The notes beneath the pieces were generated by a model. It saw only the letters and a program-made list of their open reading frames with translations, did no database searches and was not told the origin of the DNA. Shown here in pieces: positions 39,233 through 49,259 of a stretch of 64,000 nucleotides of DNA. A program made the translations under genes and the position numbers. Each line of letters starts with the position of its first letter. Positions within the stretch are counted from its first letter, which is position 1. The DNA lies in contig JASJYH010000001.1 of the NCBI GenBank assembly GCA_030123675.1, positions 1-64,000 on the forward strand, written 5' to 3'. This stretch comes from Anaerolineae bacterium. GTDB lineage: Bacteria; Chloroflexota; Anaerolineae; Anaerolineales; Villigracilaceae.

Positions 39233-39351
39233 TGTCATTCTGCCCGCGTAGTGCCGCACATCGTTCTCCCGGCCTGAACGGGGATGCCGCACCAGTGTCC
39301 GTCCCCGGCATCCGTCGGGAGGACGGTGCAGTGTCTTACGGGTGCATGACA
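39233..39351. repeat. 119-bp GC-rich imperfect palindrome, MITE-like
   Basis: Ends TGTCAT...ATGACA; inner arms cgttctcccgg/gtcgggaggacg and GGATGCCG/CGGCATCC around a 16-nt loop. Confidence 0.6.
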
Positions 39352-39547
39352 TAATCAATTAACTAGCTACCTGAAACTTTTGTTTTCAACGACATATTGG
39401 TTTCGATACGGCGGACAAACATCGCCTACTTAACCAACATAGTGGTTATGTAGCAAACTGTCAGGTAAGTAGATCAATTAATGTGAATGTCAATAGGTGA
39501 TTAATAAATCATTCTGCTGACACAATGTAGATATAAATCAATCATTT

Positions 39548-41143
39548 ATGTCCAAAATAAAAACCTTTCCCCTCTCTTTTTGGTCTTTTGTCACCATACT
39601 AGTCGCGCTGAACACCATTGTTTTCAGCGTGTTTATTATGACATCAGTCGCTGATATAAAAGTTCAATACATTCCCGACGATGCATACTATTACCTTACA
39701 CTCGCCAGGAATTTTTCTTCTCTTGGCATCTGGACATTTGATTCAGGTGTTAGTGTCACTTCTGGTTTTCATCTTCTATTTGCTTATTTGCTCTCAAGTC
39801 TCTTATTCTTTTTAGATCTGGATACAAATAGTTTTGTGACTTCAGCCCTCATAATGAGTACCTTGTTTACTTTAGCTTCAATTTCAGTTATGTGGTTTTG
39901 GGGTCTTAAACAAAAAAATGTTTTGTTTCTAATGTTTTTTGTACTCGTAATAAGCTCTAGAAATTTTGTTTACAACACCGTATCTCTAACTGAATGGTCA
40001 TTAACTATCTTAATTGCTTCGGTATATTGCGTCTGGTTTTTTTCCAAACTTAAAAACCCTTTAATCACAATCACTAATTTCCTCGTACTTTTTATGGTTG
40101 GGCTACTAGGAAGCCTAGCCAGGTCAGATTTTGGTTTGTTTCCCTTTTCGATTTTCCTAGCTACAACTGCCTTTTTATTCAAAAGGAACGCAAACAAGAA
40201 ACTACTATTCGCGTTTGTAGGTTTAATGGGAACTTTAACAGGTCTTCTGGCGGTTTTAATCCATAACTATATATTTACAAATGAAATTCTACAGTCAAGT
40301 GCCAAAATGAAAACCTATTGGGCAAAATTTTTGGCACCCAACTATTATGCGGTTCCCTCTCTGATTGGAGAGATTATCGGTTTTACTGGTCTTTTGTTTT
40401 TGGCATTATTAATAGTTTTAGCAATCTTACCCAAATTTACTAGAAAAATGGATACGCGTTCTAGTATCGATGAAAATCAAAAAACTAATTTCCATAACCG
40501 CAGTTATAGTTTTTATATAATGTTGGTTTCTGGAGCAATATGCATATTGGGGTACACATTGTTTTACTCACGAAACGGAGTAATTCAACTATGGTACACC
40601 TCAAATCTTATTACTCCAATTCTGATCATTATCTTTGCAATTTCAGACTACGTAACTGGTTCACTTCATAAACATGTAAAGTATATATTCTCGCTCCTTT
40701 TATTATCAACCTTGATTTTCAATATCTCACAGCTCTATCCTATAAGCACAATTAAAGCACCCTGGCCACACCAAAAATTCCTGTTTGATGCAGGAGTTTA
40801 TCTCAATGAAAATTCCCCGAATTGCAAGATCGGAGGCTGGAATGCTGGCATCATTGGTTACTATCAAGGTGGTCATATTATCAATCTTGACGGGTTGGTA
40901 AATAACGACATATATTTGTATGCAGTGAACAACGACTTACCGGCTTACCTCTCAAGTAGAAAAATTTGTTACGTCATAGATTTTGAAAACATGCTTACTC
41001 ATGAGCCATATCGTGTCAGAGGAGGCTACGACGATCCTGATTTTCTTACAAAGTTAAAACCTATAATGGTATTTGATAGAGGGGAGTATAAATGGAGATA
41101 CTTAACCCTGTATTACATAGACAACATTAATGGACCAGACTAA
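39548..41143 (+). CDS. Multi-TM glycosyltransferase-like membrane protein
   Basis: 531 aa, many TM helices; YIPDDAYYYLTLARNFSSLGIWTFD motif after first TM; AT-rich. Confidence 0.6.
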   Translation: MSKIKTFPLSFWSFVTILVALNTIVFSVFIMTSVADIKVQYIPDDAYYYLTLARNFSSLGIWTFDSGVSVTSGFHLLFAYLLSSLLFFLDLDTNSFVTSALIMSTLFTLASISVMWFWGLKQKNVLFLMFFVLVISSRNFVYNTVSLTEWSLTILIASVYCVWFFSKLKNPLITITNFLVLFMVGLLGSLARSDFGLFPFSIFLATTAFLFKRNANKKLLFAFVGLMGTLTGLLAVLIHNYIFTNEILQSSAKMKTYWAKFLAPNYYAVPSLIGEIIGFTGLLFLALLIVLAILPKFTRKMDTRSSIDENQKTNFHNRSYSFYIMLVSGAICILGYTLFYSRNGVIQLWYTSNLITPILIIIFAISDYVTGSLHKHVKYIFSLLLLSTLIFNISQLYPISTIKAPWPHQKFLFDAGVYLNENSPNCKIGGWNAGIIGYYQGGHIINLDGLVNNDIYLYAVNNDLPAYLSSRKICYVIDFENMLTHEPYRVRGGYDDPDFLTKLKPIMVFDRGEYKWRYLTLYYIDNINGPD

Positions 41144-41455
41144 ACAAAAATTGCAAGTTTGTCCACCAAATGAGCCTTTGCAACCACCCCAGCCAAAGCC
41201 GAATATTTTGCCTGCAAGCGCAGGAGATTTTAGAATACATCGCCGACTACATGACGGCTTACATCCAGGATTTGTTTTTAAAATTTCCGGAAGTGCCAGC
41301 GATAAAACAGAGCCTCTTATAACCAGAAAACGCGAATCTAACCTATGAAATTCAACCCGCTTCATAAGTGATGATTAAGGCTTCAAACATAATCTGATCA
41401 ATCAGCCTTTACTCATCCCGGGCACCAGCGGTGCATTTCCTATCACTAATTCTAG

Positions 41456-41469
41456 TATAATCCTCAGCA
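41456..41469 (+). promoter_or_regulatory. -10 box TATAAT 7 nt before ATG (leaderless candidate)
   Basis: TATAATcctcagcATGG. Confidence 0.5.
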
Positions 41470-41915
41470 TGGACATAAAAACACAACTTAACGAATCAAT
41501 GAAAGACGCCCTACGCTCAGGTGATGTGCTGCGTAAGAATACCGTCCGGATGGTTTTGGCAGCCATCAAACAAGCTGAAGTGGATAAGCAAATCACACTG
41601 GAGGATATGGCGGTTATTGCGCTCTTGCAAAAGGAGATCAAGAATCGCAAGGAAGCTATTGATGAGGCCAAAACGGCAAGTCGCGATGATCTCGTGGACG
41701 AAAATGAAGCGGAGATCGTTGTCCTCGAAGTTTTTTTACCGGAGGCACTATCTGCTAATGAACTGAGAGAAATTGTTACAGTCGCTATCTCCGAAGTCAG
41801 TGCTACCTCTGTTACTGATATGGGGGCGGTGATGAAAGTTGCCCAGGCCAAAGTAGCCGGCCGCGCGCCGGGTGGCGATGTCAGCGCGTTGGTGAAAGAA
41901 CTGCTTAACTCGTAA
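41469..41915 (+). CDS. GatB/YqeY domain protein
   Basis: MDIKTQLNESMKDALRSGDVLRKNTVRMVLAAIKQAEVDKQ; APGGDVSALVKELL. Confidence 0.92.
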   Translation: MDIKTQLNESMKDALRSGDVLRKNTVRMVLAAIKQAEVDKQITLEDMAVIALLQKEIKNRKEAIDEAKTASRDDLVDENEAEIVVLEVFLPEALSANELREIVTVAISEVSATSVTDMGAVMKVAQAKVAGRAPGGDVSALVKELLNS

Positions 41916-41920
41916 TAAAA

Positions 41921-44038
41921 ATGGTTTTTGCCCAATCTGGGAGAATTTCTACCCGCATTCGCACAATTCAAATTAGCCTGCTTGTCTCTGTAGGACTAAT
42001 CTCGATGGCCGCTTTGATTGTGCCATTATCGCTTAACCCTGGAGCGCTGCCTCTCTCAGCAGGTGAGGTCGCACCTCGTGACTTACAAGCGCCGGATGCC
42101 ATCGAATATGTCAGCGAAGTAAGAACAGAAGAAGCACGTGCAGCAGCCGAACGTGCCGTTCCCCAAATTTATTCCGTACCAGACCCATCCACCGCACGCG
42201 GTCAGATTGAACGCTTGCGCGCTGCGCTTGACTATATCAGTCTGGTACGAATCGACGAGTATGCCAGCCCTGAACAAAAACAGGCAGATTTGGAATCGTT
42301 AAGTGACCTAAGCCTTGATGTTGAGACCACCCAACAGATTATGGATTTGTCATCTGCACGTTGGGATACCATTCAGCAAGAATCTTTGAGCGTGCTCGAA
42401 CAAGTCATGCGCAACACCATCCGTGAAGCCAATGTGCAAACGTTGAGACGAAGTGTGCCATCCCTTGTCAGTTTGGCGCTAACTGCGGAACAAGCGCGGT
42501 TGGTCCCGGAGTTGGTATCCGCCTTTATTGTGCCCAACAGTTTCAAAAGCCCTGAACTGACCGAATCTGCGCGTCAAGAAGCACGAGAGGCTGTCCAACC
42601 TGTAGTCCAAACCTATAAACCGGGGGAGATGGTCGTTGCAGGCGGGCAGATAATCAACCTTGCCCAGGTCGAAGCGCTTGAAAAACTGGGTCTAATAGAA
42701 CCAGGCCAACAATGGCAAGATTATCTCGGAATTGTCGCACTAGGTATCTTGACGACTGTTTTTATTGGTTTGTATTTTTTCCGCCGCAATAGATCTTATA
42801 TATTAGAAACTCGCAGCATGGTATTGATTGCGGTAACTTTTATTATTTTCTTAATCGGTGCTCGGCTGACCATTCCCGATCGAACCATCATTCCATACCT
42901 ATATCCGTTGGCCGCTTTTGGCTTGTTGCTCGCCACCCTTTTTGGCATGGAAGCCGGGATAATTTTTTCTCTACCACTGGCTATATTAGCAGCTTATGGC
43001 TTGCCAAACACGCTCGACTTGATGCCCTATTACCTGCTTTCCACTCTGACTGCTATATTGGTACTTGGTCCCGCACGCCGTTTTTCTGCATTCCTTCGTG
43101 CAGGAGCGACGATTGCCGGGGCAGGGATCGCAATGATCTTGGCATTTCGACTACCCTTTGTACAGATGGATTGGCTTGGAATTGCCACCTTGTTAGGCGC
43201 GGCCATATTTAACGGATTTGCCTCTGCCGGCATCACCCTATTGTTGCAATATTACTTAACCCAAACTTTGGGCTTGACAACCCCATTGCAATTGCTGGAG
43301 ATATCACGCCCCGACTCGCCTTTGATGCAATTCCTCCTGCGCAATGCACCTGGTACGTATCAGCATAGTTTACAAGTTGCCAACATGGCTGAACAGGCAG
43401 CCGAACGGGTTGGAGCGGACGCCCTTTTAACCCGCGTTGGCGCGCTTTATCATGATGTGGGTAAAGCCCGGAAACCGAGATATTTTATTGAGAATCAGGT
43501 TCCAGGTAGTATAAACATGCATGATGATTTAGATCCGGCTGAAAGCTCTCGAATTATTATCAACCATATACCGGATGGGATTGAACTGGCCCGCAAGTAT
43601 CGCCTTCCTAACCGTATAGACGATTTTATTCTTGAACATCACGGCACAATGCTCACGCGGTACCAGTACTCTAATGCGGTTGAAGCTGCGGGGGGTGATG
43701 AGTCTAAGGTAAGCCAGGAAAAATTTCGTTATCCTGGCCCGCGCCCACGCTCGCGAGAAACAGCTTTGCTAATGCTGGCTGATGGTACTGAAGCACGCGT
43801 TCGCGCTGGCAAACCTGAAAATGAGAAAGAACTCACTAAGATCGTGCGTGCCGCCATAGACCATGCCCAGGGTTCCGGCCAGCTAGATAACACCCGGCTT
43901 ACTTTGAGAGATCTTAGCAGGATTGTTCAGTCATTCGTGACCACGCTGCGCGGATCCTATCACTCACGGATCGAATATCCAAAATCCAAAAACACACCCG
44001 GTCTCGAGAATGTCCAAACGACCCCGCGCAATAATTAA
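41921..44038 (+). CDS. 7TM-HD (PgpH/YqfF-like) HDIG phosphohydrolase
   Basis: N-terminal extracellular region, 7TM segment, APGTYQHSLQVANMAEQAAERVGADALLTRVGALYHDVGK. Confidence 0.93.
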   Translation: MVFAQSGRISTRIRTIQISLLVSVGLISMAALIVPLSLNPGALPLSAGEVAPRDLQAPDAIEYVSEVRTEEARAAAERAVPQIYSVPDPSTARGQIERLRAALDYISLVRIDEYASPEQKQADLESLSDLSLDVETTQQIMDLSSARWDTIQQESLSVLEQVMRNTIREANVQTLRRSVPSLVSLALTAEQARLVPELVSAFIVPNSFKSPELTESARQEAREAVQPVVQTYKPGEMVVAGGQIINLAQVEALEKLGLIEPGQQWQDYLGIVALGILTTVFIGLYFFRRNRSYILETRSMVLIAVTFIIFLIGARLTIPDRTIIPYLYPLAAFGLLLATLFGMEAGIIFSLPLAILAAYGLPNTLDLMPYYLLSTLTAILVLGPARRFSAFLRAGATIAGAGIAMILAFRLPFVQMDWLGIATLLGAAIFNGFASAGITLLLQYYLTQTLGLTTPLQLLEISRPDSPLMQFLLRNAPGTYQHSLQVANMAEQAAERVGADALLTRVGALYHDVGKARKPRYFIENQVPGSINMHDDLDPAESSRIIINHIPDGIELARKYRLPNRIDDFILEHHGTMLTRYQYSNAVEAAGGDESKVSQEKFRYPGPRPRSRETALLMLADGTEARVRAGKPENEKELTKIVRAAIDHAQGSGQLDNTRLTLRDLSRIVQSFVTTLRGSYHSRIEYPKSKNTPGLENVQTTPRNN

Positions 44039-44044
44039 AGTATC

Positions 44045-44494
44045 GTGATACATATAAAATCCAATCCATCGTTGCAAATCAAAATCGCACCGGAAATTGT
44101 CGAGCGGGCGGCACTGTCAGTGCTTACAAATCAATCTAAAGATGGGGATCTAACTGTTGTGTTGACGGATGATAAGCAACTACAGGATCTGAACCAGGAG
44201 TATCTTGGAATTGAGGCACCTACCGATGTGCTCTCCTTCCCCGCCTCTGAAACGGATCCAGAAACCGGCCGCCGTTATTTGGGCGATATTCTGGTCTCGA
44301 CCCCACGAGCGGAAAAACAGGCCACCGCTGCTGGCCATACACTCGAGACAGAACTTCAACTGCTGGTTGTGCATGGAACCTTACATTTGCTAGGATTTGA
44401 TCATGCCAAGGCTGAAGAAAAAACCCAAATGTGGAAAACGCAGGCTGAAATCCTAGAAAGACTCGATCTGAAACAAATTAATATAAGAGAATAA
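44045..44494 (+). CDS. ybeY: Endoribonuclease YbeY
   Basis: LNQEYLGIEAPTDVLSFP; LLVVHGTLHLLGFDHAKAEE. Confidence 0.95.
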   Translation: MIHIKSNPSLQIKIAPEIVERAALSVLTNQSKDGDLTVVLTDDKQLQDLNQEYLGIEAPTDVLSFPASETDPETGRRYLGDILVSTPRAEKQATAAGHTLETELQLLVVHGTLHLLGFDHAKAEEKTQMWKTQAEILERLDLKQINIRE

Positions 44495-44500
44495 GATCCA

Positions 44501-44884
44501 TTGAATTCCTTTGTTCCATCTCGCATTCGGTCCTTTAAGAATGCCTTCCGTGGCTTGTGGCATGTTATCAAAACCCAGCAAAACGCCTGGATCCACGCTA
44601 CCGCCTCCACCTTGGTACTCATTCTCGGACTCTGGTTGAAACTGCCCCCACATGACTGGGCTGTGTTACTAATTACTTTTGCAATAGTTTGGGCTTCTGA
44701 GTTTTTTAATACCGCCCTCGAAGCAGTTGTAGACCTTGCAAGCCCTGCCAAACATCCACTTGCTAAGGTAGGTAAAGATGTAGGAGCTGCTGCGGTTTTG
44801 ATAACAGCGCTGGCAGCCATTGGGGTCGGCTTGTTAATATTGGGCCCTCCTCTGTGGGAACAGGTACAATTATTGTTTGGATAA
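44501..44884 (+). CDS. dgkA: Diacylglycerol/undecaprenol kinase family
   Basis: FKNAFRGLWHVIKTQQNAWIHA; ASEFFNTALEAVVDLASPAKHPLAKVGKDVGAAAVL; TTG start. Confidence 0.9.
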   Translation: MNSFVPSRIRSFKNAFRGLWHVIKTQQNAWIHATASTLVLILGLWLKLPPHDWAVLLITFAIVWASEFFNTALEAVVDLASPAKHPLAKVGKDVGAAAVLITALAAIGVGLLILGPPLWEQVQLLFG

Positions 44885-45007
44885 CTTTTAGTACCCGGAC
44901 AACATGATAATGATGGCTGAAATTGCCCTACGCAACCACTTCACCAATCAAAATCAACTTGGACGGGCACTAGTGAATAACATGCTGGTAGTTAAGAAGG
45001 AGAAGAA

Positions 45008-45856
45008 ATGGCTTTATCGTTTCAATTTGGTACAGTAGGTTCCCCGAAAGGTACACCTAAAAAACCCGGGGGTTCAGTTGGCTCGATAGAGTTCAGCAAT
45101 TCAATTGGATTGGAGACACTCGAACTGGGTTGGGTGCGGGCGGTACGTGTCAGTGAAGAAACCTGTGCCGCGATCAAACAGACCGGGGAAGACCAAGGTG
45201 TAAGTTTGAGTGTCCATGCTCCCTATTTTATTAATCTAAATGCAGACGAAACCGAATGGCCCAAGTCTCGTAAACGCCTGATGGATGCGGCTCATTACGG
45301 CAACCTGGCTGGTTGCACTGACATTATTATCCATCCGGGCTCGTATTTTAAGAATGACCCAGCGGAAGTATTGAAAATTGCCATTCCGCGGCTACAAGGT
45401 TGCGTAGATGATCTGCGCGCGGCGGGTAACCCTGTTACCTTGCGGCCTGAGACAATGGGAAAATCTGCTATGCTTGGCTCACTCGAAGATACGCTTGAAA
45501 TGAGTAAGGCTATCGATGGCGTAGAACCCTGTCTCGACTTTGCACATATGCATGCCCGCCCTGGTGATGGAACGATTAACACCTATGAGGAGTGGTCGCG
45601 CTATTTAGAAATGTATAGTAAAGCTTTAGGAGAGTCTTCTCTTAAACAAGTGCATGGCCATCTGTCAGGTATCGAGTACGGCCCCAAAGGTGAGAAGAAG
45701 CACCTGATATTGGAAGAAGCTGATCTAGATCTGCCCGCTCTTTTTCAGGCGCTAAATGACTTCGGCTGCGCCGGTCGGATCCTGTGCGAAAGCCCTATCA
45801 TGGAAGAAGATGCGCTCGTGATGCTGAAAGCCTGGAAGGAAGTCAGCGGAGAATAA
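45008..45856 (+). CDS. TIM-barrel AP endonuclease family 2 / endonuclease IV-like
   Basis: SVHAPYFINLNADE; IIIHPGSYF; LRPETMGKSAMLGSLEDTLEMSKAIDGVEPCLDFAHMHAR; KQVHGHLSGIEYG. Confidence 0.85.
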   Translation: MALSFQFGTVGSPKGTPKKPGGSVGSIEFSNSIGLETLELGWVRAVRVSEETCAAIKQTGEDQGVSLSVHAPYFINLNADETEWPKSRKRLMDAAHYGNLAGCTDIIIHPGSYFKNDPAEVLKIAIPRLQGCVDDLRAAGNPVTLRPETMGKSAMLGSLEDTLEMSKAIDGVEPCLDFAHMHARPGDGTINTYEEWSRYLEMYSKALGESSLKQVHGHLSGIEYGPKGEKKHLILEEADLDLPALFQALNDFGCAGRILCESPIMEEDALVMLKAWKEVSGE

Positions 45857-45934
45857 CGAAGTGTGGCCTAAGTTTGTTTTGGAAGAAAGGCATAGCACAA
45901 ACTAGAAATTGTTAATATTTTGGCTCCAATTCGG

Positions 45935-47488
45935 TTACCGATGCCAGCGCCTTTGTTTTAACCCCATATAAGCTTCGAAATCCGAACATAGGTGCACTTG
46001 GTAGTTTATTTCTCCTTGCGAACACTTACATGAAATGGAGGCGCCTGGTAATCCTTGGGCAGATACTCTACCGGAATGGTTGAGTGACTGCCATCCCGGG
46101 CGGCATTGGTAATGCGGGGACAGAATTTCAATACCTGCCTCATTAAATTTGTCTTGAATATTTTGATGTAAATCTGAGTAAATCTTGGCCATATCGCTTG
46201 GCAGATTGGTATAAGCATTCAATTCATAGCTGACGTAGTAATCGTCCAAGCTGGTTTGATAGACAAAGGGCTTTGGCTTTTCTTGAATGTTTGATGTAAC
46301 TAGCGCAGCCTTAATCAGAGTTTCATGCACCAGCCGCCAGGGCACAACATAGCCCAGCGTAATAGTGGTATTAAGGATCAAGCCACGTTCCTGAGCCACG
46401 GAACTGTAATTGATGATGTGGCTACCTAGCACCATGCCATTTGGAACAGTGATGTCTACGTTTTTAATTGTGCGGATGCGCGTTACGAGTAATGTTTTTT
46501 CGATCACATCCCCAACCGTATCCGCGATTTTCACGCGATCGCCAACTTTGAATGCGCGAGTATACGTCATCACAACCCCTGCAATGACATTGGCTACAAT
46601 TGAAGATGAACCAAATGAGAATAAAAACCCAACAAAAATGGATACGCCTTGAAATACAGGCGATGACGATCCGGGCAAAAATGGAAATGCGACCACCAGA
46701 GCCAGGGCGATAACTAGGAACCGCACAAGTTGGTAGGTAGGTTCGGACCAATCTGGATCAAAATTGGCAAACGTAATAGTACCCTTGCCAATTTCGCGGA
46801 AGATGAAGTGAAGAAACTTCAACAAATAATTGGTGGCAAGGATGATGATGATTAAATTGAACAAACTTGGTAAGTAACCGACAAAATTTTGCCACCATCC
46901 TGCAATCACACCCAAAATGCCTTCCAGGATAGATGTGACGATACCGCGCGTTTGCGGAAAGATGCTAAACACCCCGGATAAGTAAATTAAGATGACCAAT
47001 ATATTAACCAAGAAACGGCCATACTTGTTAATGCTCAACACGAAATTGGTCAGTTGATCGGCGCTGAGAAGCTGCAATTTTTGAATCGAGATTTTCTTAA
47101 TGCTGGTTCCCCGTTGTGCTTTAATGTTTTTTTCAAATCGCTCAAAGCCGATTCTGATCCAGCTTATTACACGGAAGAGTAAGAATGTTGCAAGCACGAC
47201 CACTGCAAGGTTAAACACGAATACAACGATTGGAAGATTGAAGAATTTGGCAATCCATTCTCCGGCACTTTGTGTAAATCCTTGGATTTCTTCGATCGGA
47301 CTAACAAATTGCCATGCGGCCCACAATCCAATCAAAAAGAAGAGTAGCCGATTTATGCTGGCAAACCAGGCATTTAAACGAATGGAATCTGATTGCCCAA
47401 ACCAACCGGCTAATTTTTCATTCAGGGTGGTCCGATCAAGTAACCTATATATTAGCCGTGTATTTATGCGACCAAGTACCCAACCCAA
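45935..47488 (-). CDS. MscS-family mechanosensitive channel-like protein; the likely full gene starts at ATG 47569 but is interrupted by TAG at 47522-47524
   Basis: GSSSIVANVIAGVVMTYTRAFKVGDRVKIADTVGDVIEKTLLVTRIRTIKNVDITVPNGMVLGSHIINYS MscS core. Confidence 0.85.
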   Translation of the reverse strand: MGWVLGRINTRLIYRLLDRTTLNEKLAGWFGQSDSIRLNAWFASINRLLFFLIGLWAAWQFVSPIEEIQGFTQSAGEWIAKFFNLPIVVFVFNLAVVVLATFLLFRVISWIRIGFERFEKNIKAQRGTSIKKISIQKLQLLSADQLTNFVLSINKYGRFLVNILVILIYLSGVFSIFPQTRGIVTSILEGILGVIAGWWQNFVGYLPSLFNLIIIILATNYLLKFLHFIFREIGKGTITFANFDPDWSEPTYQLVRFLVIALALVVAFPFLPGSSSPVFQGVSIFVGFLFSFGSSSIVANVIAGVVMTYTRAFKVGDRVKIADTVGDVIEKTLLVTRIRTIKNVDITVPNGMVLGSHIINYSSVAQERGLILNTTITLGYVVPWRLVHETLIKAALVTSNIQEKPKPFVYQTSLDDYYVSYELNAYTNLPSDMAKIYSDLHQNIQDKFNEAGIEILSPHYQCRPGWQSLNHSGRVSAQGLPGASISCKCSQGEINYQVHLCSDFEAYMGLKQRRWHR

Positions 47489-47611
47489 TATTAAAGCTAG
47501 GAAGGCTAAGCCTAACCGAACCTAGATAGCTGCATCCAGGGTTGTTTGGAAAAATATATCTATTGACATTTTGTTCCTTTCATATCAGGCGATGTTCCTA
47601 AGCAAGATTGA

Positions 47612-48286
47612 TTATTTTTTCTCTGGAATATATTCGAATCTGAAGCCATCGATTTGAATATACGGTTGCCATTGTTTATAGCTGATTGCACGCACACGGC
47701 GGAGAATCTCATCCTTGCTCATATCTGGTTCGATAACAAACAATTTGTTAAATTGTGCGCGGGTAAATGGCGCACGGGTCCAGGTTTCTTCCGAGATGGG
47801 CAGTTCAGTCCCTTTTACCATTAACCCCAAGATTTCGAAGAACAGTGCGGTTTGATGCTCATAAGTGCGCTCCAACAATTCGGCCACACCATCTTCTGGA
47901 TAAATAGGAAAACGCCTTACAGCGATGATAACTCCCGTGTCCACTTTAGGCTCCATGTGGTGGCAGGTCACACCGTATTCCTTAGCTCGTTCATAAAGGG
48001 CAAAATTGTTACATCCAATTCCTGGGTATTCAGGTGAAGCTGGGTGAAAATTTATGGAAGCTTTTTGAGCACGGTTTAGTAGATATTCCGGTACCACCCA
48101 GCGCGAGAGATATGAGACGATGTAATCTCCATCCCAGTTTTGGGCAGCATCGGGCAATGGCTCACCCCATTCACCCAAACAATGAATCACTTTACTAAAG
48201 TGTTCCTGGCAGAAAGCTAGGGCACGAGCACAATGCGAGTCATTGGCTTTTCCTAGAAACAGGATAGGAATATCAGATTTGGGCAT
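47612..48286 (-). CDS. Formyltransferase-domain protein (methionyl-tRNA/sugar formyltransferase family)
   Basis: SINFHPASPEYPGIGCNNFALYERAKEYGVTCHHMEPKVDTGVII; start set to second Met because TATAAT overlaps the first ATG. Confidence 0.75.
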   Translation of the reverse strand: MPKSDIPILFLGKANDSHCARALAFCQEHFSKVIHCLGEWGEPLPDAAQNWDGDYIVSYLSRWVVPEYLLNRAQKASINFHPASPEYPGIGCNNFALYERAKEYGVTCHHMEPKVDTGVIIAVRRFPIYPEDGVAELLERTYEHQTALFFEILGLMVKGTELPISEETWTRAPFTRAQFNKLFVIEPDMSKDEILRRVRAISYKQWQPYIQIDGFRFEYIPEKK

Positions 48287-48299
48287 AATTTCCATTATA
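48286..48299 (-). promoter_or_regulatory. -10 box TATAAT 7 nt before ATG (leaderless candidate)
   Basis: minus strand: TATAATggaaattATGCCC. Confidence 0.5.
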
Positions 48300-48376
48300 A
48301 ACCGGTAGCAGGGATGAGTGTGGGTTGATACGGAAAGGGGGGATCAAGCGATCATAGGATTGCTTTTGCAAATACA

Positions 48377-48408
48377 TAAAACAACCTGTGCAAACACAGG
48401 TTGTTTTT
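48377..48408 (-). terminator. Rho-independent terminator downstream of the signalling operon
   Basis: AACAACCTGTG-caaa-CACAGGTTGTT perfect 11-bp stem flanked by A and T runs on both sides. Confidence 0.8.
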
Positions 48409-48511
48409 CTTCTAAAGATTCTAATGGATCAGCAATATCAGACCGCGTTTCCATGGATCGCCCTACGTCACCAGTTAAAATTTCTCCAGGAGCTAGTCTG
48501 CTACTATCGGG

Positions 48512-49255
48512 TTAATTTGAATCGGGGGGATTATTTTCTATTTTATCTCGTCTGAAATCTACAAACCTATAACCAACTCCGCGCTCGGTTAGCATGTATT
48601 TGGGGTCAGACGGATTGGCTTCTAATTTTTGGCGTAAATAATTGATATAAAGCCGAACATAATGAGGCTCATCTCGATATTCATAGCCCCAAACTTTTGT
48701 CAACAATTGATCGTGTGTAACAACCCAACCGGCATTTTGCACCAGATGGTAGAGCATACGATATTCTGTTGGGCGCAGTTTGACCAGCTTGCCTTCCAGC
48801 CAGATTTCGCGACGGTCAAAGTCTATTTTCAGGCGTTCATCTACCTCGATCAATCCGTGCATCGATCCACTGGCGCCTTCTGTGCGACGCAACACAGCCT
48901 TCACACGGCTGACTAACTCGCGTGGGCTGAAGGGCTTGGTGACATAGTCATCGGCGCCCAGTTCCAAACCGCGCACGCGATCATCTTCCTCTCCTTTGGC
49001 CGTCAGCATGATGACCGGTACCGTGCTCACCTCACGAATGGTTTCCAAAACTTCAAAACCATCGATATCGGGCATCATAATATCCAATAGGATCAGGTCT
49101 GGTGTCACATTGTGCATTTTATTAAGGGCTTCTTTCCCATTAAAAGCCTCGCTTACTTGAAACCCATCATGTTCCAGGTTCATTCGTATAAAGCGCACCA
49201 TGCGCTCTTCGTCATCCACTACAAGTATTCGGCGGCGTTCAAAATTTTCAGCCAT
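48512..49255 (-). CDS. OmpR-family response regulator
   Basis: [45 protein letters not shown]; winged-helix [14 protein letters not shown]. Confidence 0.93.
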   Translation of the reverse strand: MAENFERRRILVVDDEERMVRFIRMNLEHDGFQVSEAFNGKEALNKMHNVTPDLILLDIMMPDIDGFEVLETIREVSTVPVIMLTAKGEEDDRVRGLELGADDYVTKPFSPRELVSRVKAVLRRTEGASGSMHGLIEVDERLKIDFDRREIWLEGKLVKLRPTEYRMLYHLVQNAGWVVTHDQLLTKVWGYEYRDEPHYVRLYINYLRQKLEANPSDPKYMLTERGVGYRFVDFRRDKIENNPPDSN

Positions 49256-49259
49256 GGTT

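Noticed and set aside
41130-41348. 72-aa ORF after the AT-rich membrane protein
   Set aside because: Starts inside the upstream gene, no domain, and another frame over the same bases looks more protein-like
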